64,000 nucleotides of DNA from Marinihelvus fidelis (GCF_008725655.1 NZ_VYXP01000006.1:62001-126000), one strand, 5' to 3'; positions 6,758-16,992 are shown, counted from the first letter of the stretch. Notes: a model not told the origin generated them from the sequence alone. Translations and numbers: made by a program.

Positions 6758-7186
6758 TCAGATGTCCAGCGCAACAGGCTGCTGGGCGGCGTGCGGGTGT
6801 TCGGGGCCGGCGTAGACGTGCAGTTTCTTGAACATGGCACGACCCAGCGGGTTCTTCGGCAGCATGCCCTTGACCGCGCTCTGGATCACGCGCTCGGGGT
6901 GCTCGTCCAGCTGCTTGTGCAGCGGGATTGACTTCAGGTTGCCGATGTAACCGGTGTGGTGGTGGTACATCTTGGCCTGCAGCTTGTTGCCGGTGACGCG
7001 GATCTTGTCGGCGTTGATCACGACGATGCAGTCGCCCGTGTCCACGTGCGGGGTGTATTCCGGCTTGTGCTTGCCGCGCAGGCGGCGTGCCAGTTCAGTG
7101 GCCAGCCGGCCCAGCGTCTTGTCGGTCGCATCCACCAGGTGCCAATCGCGCCTGACGTCCTGCGGCTTCGCAGAAAAAGTTTTCAT
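6758..7186 (-). CDS. rplM: 50S ribosomal protein L13
   Basis: The product is 142 residues, exactly the E. coli L13 length, starting [20 protein letters not shown]. The frame stays open upstream to 7234, but the start at 7186 matches the family. L13 is an early assembly protein of the large subunit. It heads the rplM-rpsI operon and has a well-formed promoter at 7283-7311. Confidence 0.98.
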   Translation of the reverse strand: MKTFSAKPQDVRRDWHLVDATDKTLGRLATELARRLRGKHKPEYTPHVDTGDCIVVINADKIRVTGNKLQAKMYHHHTGYIGNLKSIPLHKQLDEHPERVIQSAVKGMLPKNPLGRAMFKKLHVYAGPEHPHAAQQPVALDI

Positions 7187-7282
7187 ATCCGTAATCCTGG
7201 AACCCTGTTGGAGTTCGTACCGCGAGCGAATCACACGTCACTCGACCATGCAAAAACACCCACGGCGGGGTGAAGGGCGGGA

Positions 7283-7311
7283 ATTCTACTGAGAACCGGC
7301 CCCGGTTTCAA
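7283..7311 (-). promoter_or_regulatory. Sigma70 promoter of rplM-rpsI
   Basis: On the minus strand, TTGAAA (7311-7306) and TAGAAT (7288-7283) are separated by exactly 17 bp. This is the best promoter match in the region and leaves a leader of about 90 nt before the rplM start. Such a leader could hold autoregulatory structure, but none was assigned. Confidence 0.75.
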
Positions 7312-7354
7312 GCGCTGGGGGCGCTATTTTTTACATTCCGCGTCCGGACGATCG

Positions 7355-7669
7355 CTAAATTCGCAGCCGCTCGACCGGAACACCGTCGACCAGGTGTGAT
7401 TCGACGATCTCGTCGATATCGAATTCGTCGACGAAGGTGTACCAGATGCCGTCGGGATAGACCACGCAGACCGGGCCTTCCTCGCAGCGGTCCAGGCAGC
7501 CTGATGAGTTGACCCGTACCTTGCCCTCGCCGGCCAGGTCGAGCGCCTTGATGCGCTGCTTGGCGTGCGCACGCAGGGCCTCGGTGCCGCACTTGCCGCA
7601 GCAGGGGCGGTCGGCGTTCGGCCCACGGTCGTTGACGCAGAAGAAAATGTGTCGCTGGTAATAACTCAT
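7355..7669 (-). CDS. Thioredoxin-like [2Fe-2S] ferredoxin
   Basis: The product is 104 residues. Cysteines lie at 11, 23, 24, 27, 58, 62 and 68 in the pattern CVNDR, CCGKCG, GCLDRCEEGPVC. The four needed for a [2Fe-2S] cluster in the thioredoxin-like ferredoxin family are probably Cys11, one of 23/24, Cys58 and Cys62. Small stand-alone proteins of this type act as electron carriers; the partner is not evident here. The gene is divergent from coq7, with about 40 bp between the start codons. Confidence 0.9.
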   Translation of the reverse strand: MSYYQRHIFFCVNDRGPNADRPCCGKCGTEALRAHAKQRIKALDLAGEGKVRVNSSGCLDRCEEGPVCVVYPDGIWYTFVDEFDIDEIVESHLVDGVPVERLRI

Positions 7670-7710
7670 GGGCCTGATGTGGGGTCGGTCAGCCGGAATG
7701 CCAATATACT

Positions 7711-8358
7711 ATGCCAATGGAAAGGCATCTCACTCCCATCGATCGCGCCCTGTGCTTTCTTGATGACGCCCTGCGGCTCTCTGCCGGCGTCGCGCCCGCG
7801 GCGAGCCGCCCCAACCCTGCGGCCGAAACCCCGGACACCACGTTCGAGGAAGACCAGCGCCAGCACGTGGCCGGGCTGATGCGTATCAACCACACCGGCG
7901 AGATCTGCGCCCAGGCGCTGTATGCCGGCCAGGCCGTGACCGCACGCGACCCGGCGGTCCGTGACGAAATGGCGCACGCGGCCAGCGAGGAAATCGATCA
8001 CCTGTCCTGGTGCGCGGAGCGGCTGGACGAACTCGACAGCCATACCAGCGCGCTCAACCCGTTGTGGTACGCGGGCTCGTTCGCCATCGGCGCGACCGCC
8101 GGGCTGGCCGGCGACGCCTGGAGCCTGGGTTTCCTGAAGGAGACCGAGCGCCAGGTCGAGGCCCACCTGGCCGATCACCTGGCGCAGTTACCGGCCGAGG
8201 ACCGGCGCAGTCACGCCATCCTGGCGCAGATGAAGATCGATGAGGCGCAGCACGCCGAGACCGCCGCGGCGGCCGGCGCCCGTGACCTGCCTGGCCCGGT
8301 GCGCAGCGCCATGCGACTGGCTTCGGGAGTAATGAAAAGGATCGCTTACCGGGTCTGA
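7711..8358 (+). CDS. coq7: Demethoxyubiquinone hydroxylase Coq7
   Basis: The product is 215 residues. It is a membrane-associated di-iron enzyme that performs the C6 hydroxylation of ubiquinone synthesis, replacing UbiF in many bacteria. Ferritin-like di-iron ligand motifs are visible: NHTGEICAQ, then [11 protein letters not shown], and later DEAQHAE. A second in-frame ATG lies at 7717. The 3' end overlaps the convergent exported-protein gene by 13 bp. Other ubiquinone genes (ubiE, ubiJ, ubiB) lie about 45 kb away. Confidence 0.95.
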   Translation: MPMERHLTPIDRALCFLDDALRLSAGVAPAASRPNPAAETPDTTFEEDQRQHVAGLMRINHTGEICAQALYAGQAVTARDPAVRDEMAHAASEEIDHLSWCAERLDELDSHTSALNPLWYAGSFAIGATAGLAGDAWSLGFLKETERQVEAHLADHLAQLPAEDRRSHAILAQMKIDEAQHAETAAAAGARDLPGPVRSAMRLASGVMKRIAYRV

Positions 8359-9110
8359 CCGGTCTGTTCGCGCAGTGCGCCCAGGGTCAGGCCGCTTTCA
8401 GCGGCGTGGGCCACGGTCTCGTTCCTGGATATCCATTGCACCTTCCAGCCTTCTAACGAACTTTCTTCCTGCATGGGAAAAGCGCCCGGCCGGTAGTCCT
8501 GGCCACCCGAAAACGTGATCGTGCTCTCATCTTCGCCGCCCTGGTCGTCACGCAGGGTGAAGGTGAAATCCATCTCGAACCGGCGACGGCTCTCGGCGCC
8601 AGACCAGGCCTGGCCGCTGGCCTTCCAGGGCGCATCAAACGTACCGCTGTAGCGGCCGGACTCGAGCCGGTACGCATTCAGGTTGTCGCTGGCGCTGAAC
8701 CGGTGCCGCCGCTCGCCGATCGCCGACGGCCCCTCCGGAACGGCTCGCTCCAGCAGGCCAAACGACAGATGCAGCATCAGCAGCGGGGCCTGCAGCACGG
8801 TTTCCAGGTCGTCGACCTGGGCGATGTCACCGCGCGCGGCCAGCACCTGGCCGTCAATCAACAGCATTTCGCCGGTCGTGACGCCCTCGGGCGCACCCTG
8901 CTCGAAGCGGATCAGCACGTCACCGCATTCACAGTGGAAATACGACCAGCGCGCGTGGAAGCCTGAGCCGTCGCCAAAGTCGACGTCAAGGACATTGGCC
9001 ACCGGGTCGTGCCAACCGGTCCCCGCGTCGATATCATCCGCGGCCATGGCTGCCCCGGCCAGTGCCCAGGTCGCAGCCAGCGCCGCGAGCCGTGTGACGA
9101 TCCTGCTCAT
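8346..9110 (-). CDS. Exported protein of unknown function
   Basis: The product is 254 residues with a signal peptide (1-23, ending AMA). The mature part is rich in Asp, Gly and aromatic residues, predicted mostly beta, with two close cysteines in HCECGD. I do not recognise a family. Its start overlaps the trpC stop by 4 bp, so it appears translationally coupled to the tryptophan genes, although nothing in the sequence suggests a role in tryptophan synthesis. Its 3' end overlaps coq7 by 13 bp. Confidence 0.75.
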   Translation of the reverse strand: MSRIVTRLAALAATWALAGAAMAADDIDAGTGWHDPVANVLDVDFGDGSGFHARWSYFHCECGDVLIRFEQGAPEGVTTGEMLLIDGQVLAARGDIAQVDDLETVLQAPLLMLHLSFGLLERAVPEGPSAIGERRHRFSASDNLNAYRLESGRYSGTFDAPWKASGQAWSGAESRRRFEMDFTFTLRDDQGGEDESTITFSGGQDYRPGAFPMQEESSLEGWKVQWISRNETVAHAAESGLTLGALREQTGQTR

Positions 9111-9922
9111 TCTGAAACCTCCGTGGTGTCAAAGAACAACTGCCGCAGCGCCTGCCCCGGGTCATCCTCGCGCATGAACGCCTCGCCCACGAGGAAGGCG
9201 TCGATGCCGTCGGCCCGCAGGCCGGCGATATCCTTGCGGGTGCGGATGCCGCTCTCGGTCACCAGCATACGGCCGGGCGGCAGCATGGCCTGCAGGCGCG
9301 TGGTCGTGTCCAGCGAGGTGACGAAGCGGTGCAGGTCGCGGTTGTTCACGCCCAGAAGGGCATCGTCCGGCAGCGCCAGCGCTCGGCGCATCTCGTCCTC
9401 GTCGTGGACTTCAACCAGCACGTCCATGCCCTGTTCGCGGGCCAGGCCGAACAGCTGGTGTAACTGCTCGTCATCCAGAGCGGCGACGATCAGCAGGATG
9501 CAGTCGGCGCCCATGCAGCGGGACTCCGGCACCTGCCAGGGGTCGATGATGAAGTCCTTGCGCAGCACCGGCAGCGCGCAGGCCCCGCGGGCCTGGGCCA
9601 GGTAATCGGCATGGCCCTGGAAGTAGTCCTCGTCGGTGAGCACCGACAGGCAGGCCGCGCCACCACGTTCGTAGGCGGCGGCGATGTCCGCGGGGCGAAA
9701 GTCGGCACGGATCACGCCCGCGCTGGGTGAGGCCTTCTTGACCTCGGCGATGATGGCCGGGCCGCGGGCGGCGGCGGCATCGAGCGCGGCGACGAAGCCG
9801 CGTGCCGGCGGCAGGTCGGCGGCCTTCGCGTTCAGTTCGGAAGCGCTGGTGCGGGCCTTGCCGGCCGCGATTTCCTCGCGCTTGGTCACAAGGATGCGTT
9901 CCAGGATTGTTGGCAGGCTCAT
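9107..9922 (-). CDS. trpC: Indole-3-glycerol phosphate synthase
   Basis: The product is 271 residues from the ATG at 9922 (an in-frame TTG lies 6 bases upstream). It is a TIM barrel with the family motifs [13 protein letters not shown], the catalytic [17 protein letters not shown] and VTESGI. It closes the indole ring from CdRP. It is monofunctional, without a TrpF fusion. It follows trpD with a 17-bp gap. Confidence 0.97.
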   Translation of the reverse strand: MSLPTILERILVTKREEIAAGKARTSASELNAKAADLPPARGFVAALDAAAARGPAIIAEVKKASPSAGVIRADFRPADIAAAYERGGAACLSVLTDEDYFQGHADYLAQARGACALPVLRKDFIIDPWQVPESRCMGADCILLIVAALDDEQLHQLFGLAREQGMDVLVEVHDEDEMRRALALPDDALLGVNNRDLHRFVTSLDTTTRLQAMLPPGRMLVTESGIRTRKDIAGLRADGIDAFLVGEAFMREDDPGQALRQLFFDTTEVSE

Positions 9923-9939
9923 CGTCAAACCTTGTGGGT

Positions 9940-10980
9940 TCAGGCGGCGGGCGGGAACGCGCTGGTCAGGCGGGCCAGTTGCTCCAGTCGGCGCAGCGGC
10001 TCACCCGAGGCGATCACCTCCAGCGCCCAGCTGACGCCGTCCTCGATATCATCGGCCAGCCCGGCCACGTGAATGGCGGCACCGGCATTCAGCGCCACCA
10101 CGTCGGCGGCCTTGCCGGCGTTGCCGGAGCGGTCACCGGACAGCGCGGCGCGCACCAACGCCAGCGAGTCGGCGGCGCCTTCCACCTGCAAGCCGTCCAG
10201 CGACTGGCGTTCAATGCCAAAATCCGGCGCGTCGATGACGTACTCCTCGACCTCGCCATCCAGGTATTCGGCCACCGATGTGGGTGCGGCGATACTGATC
10301 TCGTCCAGGCCGTCATCGGCGCTGACAATCAGCGCGTGCTCGGCCCCCAGCCTACCAAGCACCTCGGCCATGGGCGCGCACAGCGAGGCGCTGTACACGC
10401 CAATCACCATGCGGCTGACGCCGGCGGGATTGGTCATCGGCCCCAGGATATTGAACACGGTGCGCATGCCCAGCGACTTGCGCGGGCCGATGGCGTGGCG
10501 CATGGCCGAGTGATGCATGGGCGCGAACATGAAGCCGACGCCGACCTGGTCGACGCATTCCCGCACCTGTTCCGGAGTCAGGTCCAGGCGCACGCCGGCG
10601 GCCTCCAGCAGGTCGGCGCTGCCCGATTTCGAACTCACCGAGCGGTTGCCGTGCTTGGCCACCCTTGCCCCCGCCGCGGCGGCGACAAACGCGGACGCGG
10701 TGGACACGTTGAACAGGTTGGCGCCGTCACCGCCGGTACCGACGATGTCGACCGCGTGCGGGTCGTCCAGCGGTACGCCGGTGGCCAGCTCGCGCATGAC
10801 CTCCACGGCGCCGGCAATCTCGTCGATGGTCTCGCCCTTGGCGCGCAGGCCCATCAGGAAGGCACCGATCTGCGCCTCGTCGCATTCGCCGGTCATCACC
10901 TGGCGCATGACGGCCGCCATCTGCTCGGTCTCCAGGTCGTCGCCGGCGGCCAGCACGGCCAGGGCTTCGCGAATATCCAT
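9940..10980 (-). CDS. trpD: Anthranilate phosphoribosyltransferase
   Basis: The product is 346 residues from the ATG at 10980. A second ATG at 10986 sits too close to the GGGGG ribosome site. The PRPP-binding loop [14 protein letters not shown] and the anthranilate-binding segment [15 protein letters not shown] are clear. It transfers phosphoribose to anthranilate, the second step of the pathway. It lies between trpG and trpC in the order trpG-trpD-trpC. Confidence 0.97.
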   Translation of the reverse strand: MDIREALAVLAAGDDLETEQMAAVMRQVMTGECDEAQIGAFLMGLRAKGETIDEIAGAVEVMRELATGVPLDDPHAVDIVGTGGDGANLFNVSTASAFVAAAAGARVAKHGNRSVSSKSGSADLLEAAGVRLDLTPEQVRECVDQVGVGFMFAPMHHSAMRHAIGPRKSLGMRTVFNILGPMTNPAGVSRMVIGVYSASLCAPMAEVLGRLGAEHALIVSADDGLDEISIAAPTSVAEYLDGEVEEYVIDAPDFGIERQSLDGLQVEGAADSLALVRAALSGDRSGNAGKAADVVALNAGAAIHVAGLADDIEDGVSWALEVIASGEPLRRLEQLARLTSAFPPAA

Positions 10981-10993
10981 CAGCATGCCCCCA

Positions 10994-11611
10994 TCAGGCG
11001 GTCACGGGCTCGGGCCGCGCCTGCGACTGGCCACAACGGACCAGGAAATTGCGCAGCAGGTCGTGACCGCTGCGGGTCAGGATCGACTCGGGGTGGAACT
11101 GCACGCCCTCGACGTCCAGCTGGCGATGGCGCACGCCCATGATCTCGCCTTGCGAGCCGTCCTCGCGAATGGTCCAGGCAGAGATTTCCAGGTCGTCCGG
11201 CACGCTATCGCGTTCCAGCACCAGCGAGTGGTAGCGCGTGGCCTCAAACGGCTGCGGCAGCCCCGCGAACACGCCACGGTCGTCGTGGTGGATCAGCGAG
11301 GTCTTGCCATGCATCACCCGGCCGGCGCGAATCACGTTGGCGCCAAAGGCCTGGCCGATGCACTGGTGGCCCAGGCAGACACCAAAAATGGGGATCTCGC
11401 CGGCCACCTCCGGAATCAACGCCAGCGACACGCCGGCATCATCCGGCGTGCACGGCCCGGGCGAAATGACGATGCCATCCGGCGCCTTCGCGCGAATGCC
11501 ATCGGGCGTGATCGCGTCGTTGCGCACCGTCTCAACCTCGGCCCCCAACTCACCCAGGTATTGCACCAGGTTGAAGGTGAACGAGTCGTAATTGTCGATC
11601 ATGAGAATCAT
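10994..11611 (-). CDS. trpG: Anthranilate synthase glutamine amidotransferase subunit
   Basis: The product is 205 residues, a class I glutamine amidotransferase. The nucleophile motif GVCLGHQ and the His-Glu pair in VQFHPESIL are present, as is the start [20 protein letters not shown]. It supplies ammonia to TrpE; in many bacteria the same protein also serves aminodeoxychorismate synthase. It is separated from trpE by an opposite-strand gene, so the two anthranilate synthase subunits come from different transcripts. Confidence 0.95.
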   Translation of the reverse strand: MILMIDNYDSFTFNLVQYLGELGAEVETVRNDAITPDGIRAKAPDGIVISPGPCTPDDAGVSLALIPEVAGEIPIFGVCLGHQCIGQAFGANVIRAGRVMHGKTSLIHHDDRGVFAGLPQPFEATRYHSLVLERDSVPDDLEISAWTIREDGSQGEIMGVRHRQLDVEGVQFHPESILTRSGHDLLRNFLVRCGQSQARPEPVTA

Positions 11612-11713
11612 GGGACGGAATGTAGCGCAGATGGCGCGTCACGGCGACCTTCACTTTCCACACGGTTGCAGATTGCCGCATCATGGGCTTCAACATGGTG
11701 AAGCGGTGAGCAC

Positions 11714-12502
11714 ATGAGCGAAGACCTGACCCTGACCCTGGTTCAGCCGCGCCTGGAGTGGCGCGACCCTGGCACCAACCGCGAGTACCTGCAGAAACTC
11801 ATCCTGTCGGCCGAGCCGTCCGGGCTGTACCTGTTACCTGAGACCTTCACCACGGGTTTCCAGGGGGGCGAGCCGGTGCAGGGCGAGACCATGTCGGGTG
11901 ACACCGTGGCCTGGATGCGTGAGCTGGCATCATCCACGGGCGGAGTGATCGGTGGCAGCGTCGTCATCGAGGACGACGACGGCCAGCGCCGCAACCGATT
12001 CCTGCTGGTGCACCCGGATGAGCGCGTGGATGTCTACGACAAGCGCCACCTGTTTTCGTATTCGGGCGAGGACCGGCGCTACGTGGCCGGGCGCGAGCGC
12101 GTGGTCTTCACCATCGGCGAATGGCGTGTCTGCCCCATGGTCTGCTACGACCTGCGCTTCCCGGCCTGGTGCCGGGTGCGTGACGACTACGACTTGCTGC
12201 TGTTCGTCGCCAACTGGCCGGACAGCCGCATCGGGGCCTGGGACGCGTTATTGCGCGCCCGCGCCATCGAGAACCAGTGCGTGGTGGCCGCCGTGAACCG
12301 GGTGGGCCAGGACAACCGGGGGCTGCGCTACAACGGTCACAGCGCGATCTACGACGCCATGGGCGATGCGGTCATCGAGCCCTGGGAGGACGAGGGCGTG
12401 AAGACCGCGACGGTATCGCTGGAGGACGTGCGGCGGGTACGCCGCGAGTTGCCGTTCCTGGCCGAGGCGGACGCGTTCAGCTTCGACCCGAACCCGCCCT
12501 GA
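11714..12502 (+). CDS. Omega-amidase, nitrilase superfamily (YafV-like)
   Basis: The product is 262 residues. The nitrilase triad is Glu43 (LPETFTTGF), Lys110 (YDKRHLF) and Cys144 (VCYDLRFP). The segment HLFSYSGEDRRYVAG resembles the YafV omega-amidase group, which deaminates 2-oxosuccinamate and 2-oxoglutaramate and takes part in metabolite repair. It lies on the opposite strand between trpG and trpE and converges on trpE with a 21-bp gap. Confidence 0.9.
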   Translation: MSEDLTLTLVQPRLEWRDPGTNREYLQKLILSAEPSGLYLLPETFTTGFQGGEPVQGETMSGDTVAWMRELASSTGGVIGGSVVIEDDDGQRRNRFLLVHPDERVDVYDKRHLFSYSGEDRRYVAGRERVVFTIGEWRVCPMVCYDLRFPAWCRVRDDYDLLLFVANWPDSRIGAWDALLRARAIENQCVVAAVNRVGQDNRGLRYNGHSAIYDAMGDAVIEPWEDEGVKTATVSLEDVRRVRRELPFLAEADAFSFDPNPP

Positions 12503-12523
12503 CTGAACCAGGGCCGCCGGGCG

Positions 12524-13996
12524 TTACAGCCCGCGCGAGGCGCGGTCGACCGCCGTGATCAGCGCCCTGCCCTTGTTCATGCACTCCTGCCACTCGGCCT
12601 CGGGGTCGGAGTCGGCGACGATGCCGGCGCCGGCCTGCACGTGCAGTTGGCCGTCGCGGATGACGGCGGTGCGGATGGCGATGGCAAGGTCGGTGTCGTC
12701 GTGCCAGCTGATGTAGCCGACGGCACCGGCGTAGATGTTGCGTTTCACCGGCTCCAGCTCGGCGATGATTTCCATGGCGCGGATCTTCGGCGCACCGGAG
12801 AGCGTGCCGGCCGGAAACGCGGCGCGGATGGCGTCCATGGCGGTCATGTCATCGGCCAGGTCGCCCTCGACCTGCGAGACGATGTGCATGACGTGCGAGT
12901 AGCGCTCGATGACCATGTTTTCGGTCACCTGCACCGTGCCGGTGGCGGCGACGCGGCCGACGTCGTTGCGGCCCAGGTCGACCAGCATCAGGTGCTCGGC
13001 CAGTTCCTTCGGGTCTTCCATCAGCTCGGCGGCCAGGGCGCGGTCGTCCGCCGCAGTGGCGCCGCGCGGGCGGGTGCCCGCGATGGGCCGCACGGTCATG
13101 CGGCGGTCCTGCACGCGCACCAGCACCTCCGGTGAACTGCCGACGATCTGGGTGTCGCCCAGGTCGATGAAATACATGTACGGCGACGGGTTCAGGGCCC
13201 GCAAGGAGCGGTAGACGTCGATGGGCCGGGCGCGGAACGGCACGCTCATGCGTTGGCTCAGCACCACCTGGAAAATGTCGCCGGCCAGGATGTATTCCTG
13301 GCTGCGGCGCACCGCGTCAAGGAAATCGGCCTTCTCGAAACCGTAGTGGAAATCCGGCTCGCCGACGGCCTGGCCGTCTACCGCCAGGCCGTAACCGGTG
13401 CTGCCGGAGCGCAGCCGGTGTTCCAGCTGGTCCAGGCGCCGCTGGGCGCGCTCGAAGGCGCCGTCTTCCGAGGGGTCGGCGTTGACGATCAGCCACAGCC
13501 GGCCTTCCAGCGCGTCGAACACGGCCACTTCCTCGGCCAGCAACAGGACGATGTCATCGGTGCCGATCTCGTCGCGCTTGCCGCCTTTCGCCAGCCGCGG
13601 CTCGATCAGTTCGACGGTCTCGTAGCCGAAGTAGCCCACCAGGCCGCCGGTGAACACCGGCAGTTCGTCCAGGTCCGGCACGCGGTACTCGGCGCGGATG
13701 GCCTCCACGGCGGTGAGCGGATCATCAAGCTCCTCGGCGGAGACTTCGCGGCCGTAGTCGAAGCAGGCCAGCCGGTGGCCGTTGATGGTGTAGCGACGCC
13801 GGCACGGCAGGCCGATGATGGAATAGCGGCCCCAGGTCTCACCGCCCTCCACCGACTCGAACAGGAAGGAATCCTGGCCGTCGGCCAGTTTCAGGTACAC
13901 CGACAGCGGCGTGTCCAGGTCGGCCAGCACCGTGCGCCACACGGGAATGCGTGTGTGCGAACCATCGTTCAGTTGATCGAATTGCTGCTTGTCCAA
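12524..13996 (-). CDS. trpE: Anthranilate synthase component I
   Basis: The product is 490 residues with the chorismate-binding domain in the C-terminal two-thirds (GTRPRGATAADD, AGTLSGAPKIRAMEII, QAGAGIVADSDPEAE). An N-terminal LEGG-like element for tryptophan feedback is suggested by SFLFESVEGGE. It converts chorismate and ammonia to anthranilate. A TAGAAT -10 candidate lies about 30 bp upstream at 14032-14027, without a convincing -35. No leader peptide rich in Trp codons was seen. Confidence 0.97.
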   Translation of the reverse strand: MDKQQFDQLNDGSHTRIPVWRTVLADLDTPLSVYLKLADGQDSFLFESVEGGETWGRYSIIGLPCRRRYTINGHRLACFDYGREVSAEELDDPLTAVEAIRAEYRVPDLDELPVFTGGLVGYFGYETVELIEPRLAKGGKRDEIGTDDIVLLLAEEVAVFDALEGRLWLIVNADPSEDGAFERAQRRLDQLEHRLRSGSTGYGLAVDGQAVGEPDFHYGFEKADFLDAVRRSQEYILAGDIFQVVLSQRMSVPFRARPIDVYRSLRALNPSPYMYFIDLGDTQIVGSSPEVLVRVQDRRMTVRPIAGTRPRGATAADDRALAAELMEDPKELAEHLMLVDLGRNDVGRVAATGTVQVTENMVIERYSHVMHIVSQVEGDLADDMTAMDAIRAAFPAGTLSGAPKIRAMEIIAELEPVKRNIYAGAVGYISWHDDTDLAIAIRTAVIRDGQLHVQAGAGIVADSDPEAEWQECMNKGRALITAVDRASRGL

Positions 13997-14074
13997 GACC
14001 CCGCCCCGGCGGTTGGCGAAACGGGGATTCTAACCGCTTCCGCGACGCCTGCGCAGGCGACTTTTCTCACGCGC

Positions 14075-16096
14075 TCAGCCCGCGGGCAGGCTCATCGTGA
14101 ACTCGACGCCTTCGTCGCCCGGCAGGTTGTGTGCGCTGACACGGCCATCGTGCGCTTCGGCCACCAGGCGGACGATAAACAGGCCAAGCCCCAGGTGCGT
14201 GCCCTGCGCGCCGGGCTCACGCACCGACACCAGCGAATCGAACAGCTGGTCCTGGAACTGCTCCGGCAGGCGGGTGCCTGAATTGCGCACCCGCAGGTGC
14301 CGCCAGTTGCCCTTCGGGGCCAGTTCCAGGGTGATGTGCTGGTCCGCGTCGGTCAGCCCCAGGGCGTTGTCAACCAGCTTGTCCAGGGCCTGGGTCAGCA
14401 AGTCGGGGGCGCAGCGGGTCAGGGCCGGCTCGGCGGGCAGTTGCAGGCGGATATCGCGACCCGGGTGCGCCGAGCGGTAGGCCTCGGCACAGCCACGAAG
14501 CCAGGCGACCAGGTCGACACGCTCCCAGTCCGCGGCCGCCACCGTGGACTCCAGCCGGTTGGCCTCGCTCATGGCGCGCACGATGGCGCCCTGCCGGTCC
14601 AGGCCTTCGCGGGCGCGTGCCAGGTAGCGGCGCGCCTCGTCGTCCAGCCCGCCAGTGGCCAGGTTGTCCAGCGACGAACGTGTGATTGCCAGCGGGGTCT
14701 TCAGTTCGTGCGACAGCCGGCCCGCCAGGTCACGCAGGTAGCGCGTGTAGTCGGCCACCGAGCGCAGCAGGCGGGCGTTGTTGCGGGCCAGGTCGCCCAG
14801 TTCGTCGCGGTCGCGGGTCAGCGGCAGCTCGGCCGGGTTGGCCGCGTCATCCATCGCCTCGCTGACCGCAGTGCTCAGGCGGCGCACGCGGCGCGACAGG
14901 CGGGTGGCGAAGAACCACAGACCGGTGGCCAGCAAAACGGTGACCGCCACGGTGACCAGCAGCAGTCGCCCCAGCGCCCGGTTGGTCACCAGCAGAAGGC
15001 CGTCGCTGCGCGAGTCCATGACCACGGCGCCGATCACCCGGCCATTCGTTTCCACGGGCATGGCCACCGTATGCCTGACCACCGCCGTTTCCGGGTCCTG
15101 GCCCCAGTGGTGACTGGCTTCGCCGTCCAGGGCCGCCACGGCCGTCTCATCCGCCAGGCGCATGACCGCGTCCGGTCGCTCGTCACGCAACTCGGTGCGG
15201 TCGCCGGCAATGGACCGGTACAGTGCCCTGCCGGCCCAGGACAGCTCGCCGGGGCGCCCCGTGGGCAGCGGCCCGGTATCGGCGACGACCCAGCCCGATT
15301 GATCGATAACGAACGCACGCGTGTCCTCCGTCCGGACCGCGTCCAGCCAGTCCTGCAACGGCCCCAGTTGCGGCGCCGGGCTGAGCCAGGCGGTGGGGCG
15401 GCCACCGGCCATCGTGCCGGCCTCCCGTGTTTCCAGGCGCCCGCCGCGGCCGGTATGGGCATCTATGGCGCCCACCGCCAGGTCGACGGCGCGACCGCCC
15501 GGTGGCAGCGCGATCTCCAGGTCATAACCACCCGGGCGCTCGGTCCACCAGGCCTCGATCTGGCCACCGCCCGGGTCCTGGCTGGTCACCAGCAGCGGCC
15601 CCGGCGCCGCCGTCCGCAGGCTCCAGGTGTTCAGGCCACGCGCGCTACGCAAAGCCAGTTCGACGGCATCCGAATGGTGCGGCCCGGCGCCCCCCTGCCG
15701 GCTGGGCGGCGCCGCGCGCACGGGCGTACTGTCTTCGACGCGACAGAACAAGAATAGCTGGCCGGCATAGCGCCCACCCAACACCCTCAGTCTCAGGTTG
15801 CCGTCGGCACTGGTGAAATTCGTGGTGCTACCGGGCTCCAGCCAGTCATCCAGGTAGCCGTCGATGATCGGCGGCCGGTCAAACTCGCGCAGCGGCAGCA
15901 CGCGTTCGCGGCCGAACACCAGCTCACCCCGGAACTCTGGCGGCAGCGCCTGCGCCACGGTGCGCGCCGTGGCCAGCAGGGTGGTTTCCTGCCCGGCGCG
16001 CAGGAAGCGCTCCAGCTCCTGCACCAGCTTCCAGCCGAACCACGGCACCAGCACGGTGGCCAGGGACAGCGTCAGGACCTGGTTGCGGAGTTTCAA
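14075..16096 (-). CDS. pdsS: Histidine kinase of the proteobacterial dedicated sortase system (PdsS-like)
   Basis: The product is 673 residues. An N-terminal membrane segment is followed by a periplasmic region that contains, at about 68-200, a domain starting PPIIDGYLDDW, like carbohydrate-binding module 9. A second membrane span lies at about 376-397, then a HAMP-like linker, the phospho-acceptor His463 in LSHELKTPL, and an ATPase domain (DNALGL, HLGLGLFIVRLV). Its stop overlaps nothing downstream; its start overlaps the response regulator's end by 4 bp. The set with regulator, VIT/vWA target and class-GN sortase matches the dedicated sortase system described in marine proteobacteria. The periplasmic ligand is unknown. 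Confidence 0.88.
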   Translation of the reverse strand: MKLRNQVLTLSLATVLVPWFGWKLVQELERFLRAGQETTLLATARTVAQALPPEFRGELVFGRERVLPLREFDRPPIIDGYLDDWLEPGSTTNFTSADGNLRLRVLGGRYAGQLFLFCRVEDSTPVRAAPPSRQGGAGPHHSDAVELALRSARGLNTWSLRTAAPGPLLVTSQDPGGGQIEAWWTERPGGYDLEIALPPGGRAVDLAVGAIDAHTGRGGRLETREAGTMAGGRPTAWLSPAPQLGPLQDWLDAVRTEDTRAFVIDQSGWVVADTGPLPTGRPGELSWAGRALYRSIAGDRTELRDERPDAVMRLADETAVAALDGEASHHWGQDPETAVVRHTVAMPVETNGRVIGAVVMDSRSDGLLLVTNRALGRLLLVTVAVTVLLATGLWFFATRLSRRVRRLSTAVSEAMDDAANPAELPLTRDRDELGDLARNNARLLRSVADYTRYLRDLAGRLSHELKTPLAITRSSLDNLATGGLDDEARRYLARAREGLDRQGAIVRAMSEANRLESTVAAADWERVDLVAWLRGCAEAYRSAHPGRDIRLQLPAEPALTRCAPDLLTQALDKLVDNALGLTDADQHITLELAPKGNWRHLRVRNSGTRLPEQFQDQLFDSLVSVREPGAQGTHLGLGLFIVRLVAEAHDGRVSAHNLPGDEGVEFTMSLPAG

Positions 16097-16794
16097 GCGG
16101 GCGGCGTCCAGCAGTAGCCGGCGCCGTAGCGGGTGTCGATATGGTCGAAGGCCGGGTCGATGGCGACAAACTTGCGCCGGATTCGCTTGACGTGGCTGGT
16201 GATGGTCTGGTCGTCGACGACGACGTTGGCGTCATCCATCAACTGCTGGCGCGAGCGCACATGGCCCGGCCGGCGGACCAGCGAATGCACGATCCAGAAC
16301 TCGGTGACGGTGAGCGGGATCCGGGTGCCATTCCAGTGCACCTCCATGCGCTCCACCGACAGCTTCAGCGGCCCGCGTTCCAGCGCGCTTTCCTCGCCGA
16401 CCTGGCCCGACAGCGCCTCGACCCGGCGAAACAGCGCCGCCACGCGCGTGACCAGGTGCGGCAGGCTGATGTCCTTGGTCAGGTAGTCGTCGGCGCCCAG
16501 GCGCAGCCCGGAGATGACATCGAAATCGGAATCGCGCGCAGTCAGGAAGATGATGGGCAGGCTCCTGGACATCGCCCGCAACTCCCGGCACAGCTCGTAG
16601 CCGCCCTCGACGTCCTGCCCCAGGCCGACATCGATGATCACCAGGTCCGGCAACCGGCGGCGGAACGCGTCCAGCGCGGACGGGCGGTCACCGTAGCCAT
16701 GAACGTCATAGCCGTAGCGACGCAGGGCGTCCTCGTAATTGTGGCGGATGGCCGCTTCGTCCTCGACGATGGCGACCCGTCGTTGCATGCTCAT
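16093..16794 (-). CDS. pdsR: Response regulator of the dedicated sortase system (PdsR-like)
   Basis: The product is 233 residues. It has a receiver domain with Asp55 (VIIDVGLG) as phospho-acceptor, an acidic pair at Glu11-Asp12, and an OmpR-type winged-helix DNA-binding domain with ITSHVKRIRRKF near the C terminus. It overlaps the kinase gene by 4 bp and is divergent from the target and sortase genes, with about 200 bp between. Control of that divergent operon is the likely role. Confidence 0.92.
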   Translation of the reverse strand: MSMQRRVAIVEDEAAIRHNYEDALRRYGYDVHGYGDRPSALDAFRRRLPDLVIIDVGLGQDVEGGYELCRELRAMSRSLPIIFLTARDSDFDVISGLRLGADDYLTKDISLPHLVTRVAALFRRVEALSGQVGEESALERGPLKLSVERMEVHWNGTRIPLTVTEFWIVHSLVRRPGHVRSRQQLMDDANVVVDDQTITSHVKRIRRKFVAIDPAFDHIDTRYGAGYCWTPPA

Positions 16795-16992
16795 GGCCTG
16801 TCTCCGGGAATCGTTCCAGCTTGCCCGGGCATGATACCGAAGCGCGCCCGGGTTCTGCGCGCGCGTCGCCGCCGCGGGTCACGCCGCCACAGCTTCGCCA
16901 CAATTCGGTCCGATTCTGGCCCACCGCCGCCACGGGCCGTGCATCCGGCAGCGCTTCAATAGGCACCGTCACCTCATCCCGGAGCCAGACCG

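Noticed and set aside
9802-11142. Open frame of 446 codons on the plus strand over trpD and trpG
   Set aside because: It is the antisense shadow of the strongly supported trpD and trpG genes; composition is rich in His, Gln and Arg without recognisable motifs.
14297-15757. Open frame of 486 codons on the plus strand inside the sortase-system kinase gene
   Set aside because: Antisense to a kinase with all expected motifs. Long antisense frames are common at this GC content.
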